From the NCBI GenBank assembly GCA_023395735.1, contig JAEWYI010000034.1:1-6282 (forward strand): a stretch of 6,282 nucleotides of DNA, given 5' to 3'. Under the pieces are notes generated by a model. It was not told the DNA's origin. It made no database searches and was given only the letters and a program-made list of their open reading frames with translations. Positions 5,665 through 6,282 of this stretch are shown in pieces; position 1 is the first letter of the stretch, and each line of letters starts with the position of its first letter. The stretch comes from Cyanobacteria bacterium OH_SFB_17 (GTDB lineage: Bacteria > Cyanobacteriota > Vampirovibrionia > Gastranaerophilales > Gastranaerophilaceae). The position numbers and the translations under genes are program-made.

Positions 5665-6282
5665 CTACCTTTTTGCCCTTTCTTTAATTCCTTCTATTAT
5701 CTCATTAAAAATTTCTGAGTTAATATTATTTTTTGCAATTATATCACAAGCACTTTCCAAAAGGCAAATTACTTCTTCGCGAGCTTTTTCTATTCCAAAA
5801 AGTGAAGTATAAGTGGACTTTTGAGCTTCTTTATCTTTACCTAAGGTTTTGCCCATCTCTTCAAATGTAGATGTTTCATCTAAAATATCGTCACAGATTT
5901 GAAACGCAAAACCAAGATTTTGTGCAAATTTTTCCATCGAATTGATTTTTTCAGCATCAGCACCTGCGATAATCGCTCCAGATTTCAGTGCAAGTTTAAA
6001 TAAATCAGCGGTTTTGTGAGTGTGGATAAATTCAAGAGTTTGAGGAGATATTTTTTTACCTTCAGAATCAATATCTACAATCTGACCTGCAATTAGGCCG
6101 TATGCACCGGCTGCTATGCAGTATTCTTCCACAAGTTTTAATTTTGTTTCCGCTGAAAGATTGTGTGATTTTTGGATAATTAGTTGAGGTGCAAAGGTTA
6201 AAAGGGCGTCTCCTGCAAGAACAGCAGTAGCTTCACCGTAAACCTTATGGTTTGTAAGCTTTCCTCTTCTGTAATCGTCGTT
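5665..6282 (-). CDS. ispA: Polyprenyl (farnesyl/geranylgeranyl) diphosphate synthase, N-terminus outside window
   Basis: Cytoplasmic trans-prenyltransferase that condenses IPP with DMAPP/GPP/FPP to make C15-C20 prenyl diphosphates. The open frame runs to the window edge; 205 C-terminal residues are visible of about 290-300. The visible part opens with DDYRRGKLTNHKVYGEA, which directly follows the first Asp-rich motif in IspA/CrtE proteins, so that motif itself is just outside. Then come AVLAGDALLTF, IAAGAYGLIAGQIVDI, HKTADLFKLALKSGAI and FQICDDILDETS, where DDILD (visible residues 131-135, at 5892-5878) is the second Asp-rich motif. GKTLGKDKEAQKSTY (144-158) completes the signature. An internal GTG at 6132 is not the real start, because homology continues upstream of it without a break. 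C15 versus C20 specificity depends on residues before the first motif, which are not in the window, so crtE is an equally good name. First visible gene of the minus-strand cluster. Confidence 0.94.
   Translation of the reverse strand, partial: NDDYRRGKLTNHKVYGEATAVLAGDALLTFAPQLIIQKSHNLSAETKLKLVEEYCIAAGAYGLIAGQIVDIDSEGKKISPQTLEFIHTHKTADLFKLALKSGAIIAGADAEKINSMEKFAQNLGFAFQICDDILDETSTFEEMGKTLGKDKEAQKSTYTSLFGIEKAREEVICLLESACDIIAKNNINSEIFNEIIEGIKERAKR
5668..5673 (-). promoter_or_regulatory. Ribosome binding site of the PAP2-like gene, abutting the synthase stop codon
   Basis: AAAAGG on the minus strand runs directly into the TAG stop (5667-5665) of the prenyl diphosphate synthase gene and lies 6 nt before TTG 5661 (9 nt before GTG 5658). 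The site is therefore within the upstream coding sequence, which fits translational coupling. Confidence 0.55.

Noticed and set aside
5507..5812. 101-residue open frame on the plus strand
   Set aside because: It runs antisense across the junction of two strongly conserved genes, the PAP2-like and prenyl synthase genes.
5665..6132. Complete 155-residue protein starting at GTG 6132
   Set aside because: Conserved prenyl synthase sequence (DDYRRGKLTNHK, VLAGDALLTF) continues in frame upstream to the window edge, so the gene is truncated by the window, not short.

Overview
This is an AT-rich bacterial window with six protein genes, two of them cut by the window edges. I see no RNA genes, mobile elements or CRISPR. 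The combination suggests a Gram-negative-type cell from the cyanobacterial side of the tree, most likely a non-photosynthetic gut lineage such as Gastranaerophilales/Vampirovibrionia ('Melainabacteria'). The reasons are an ispA/crtE-type synthase directly followed by a divergent-PAP2 gene, an AMIN-like periplasmic domain, and an N-terminal PSFNGKF-type tag on an otherwise leaderless protein. This placement is inference.

Layout. Positions 1-827 (minus) hold the N-terminal two thirds of a sodium:dicarboxylate/glutamate symporter. Positions 828-1000 are a divergent promoter region with candidate promoters on both strands. Positions 1001-2176 (plus) encode a 391-residue protein with an HNH nuclease motif behind a large unrecognised N-terminal region. 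Only 7 bases separate its stop from the last gene of a convergent minus-strand cluster. In transcription order the cluster is: prenyl diphosphate synthase (6282 to 5665, 5' end missing), divergent PAP2 family membrane protein (5661-5191), a bitopic protein with an AMIN-like periplasmic domain, a Lys-rich linker, one membrane helix and a very acidic cytoplasmic tail (5122-3398), and a family 1 ABC solute-binding protein (3395-2184).

How the genes may work together. The first two cluster genes suggest isoprenoid metabolism: a synthase making C15/C20 prenyl diphosphate and a membrane protein of the acid-phosphatase-like superfamily that could act on prenyl phosphates. The last two are envelope proteins and are translationally coupled. 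The solute-binding protein has no permease or ATPase next to it and carries Tyr where a lipoprotein would have its lipobox Cys. The HNH gene and the symporter look like independent transcription units.

The most notable points are: the Cas9-like residue spacing of the HNH motif; the FimV-like layout and strong charge segregation of the AMIN-like protein; the degenerate lipobox of the orphan binding protein; a 16-bp near-perfect hairpin inside the 3' end of that gene; and a run of genes starting with GTG or TTG.
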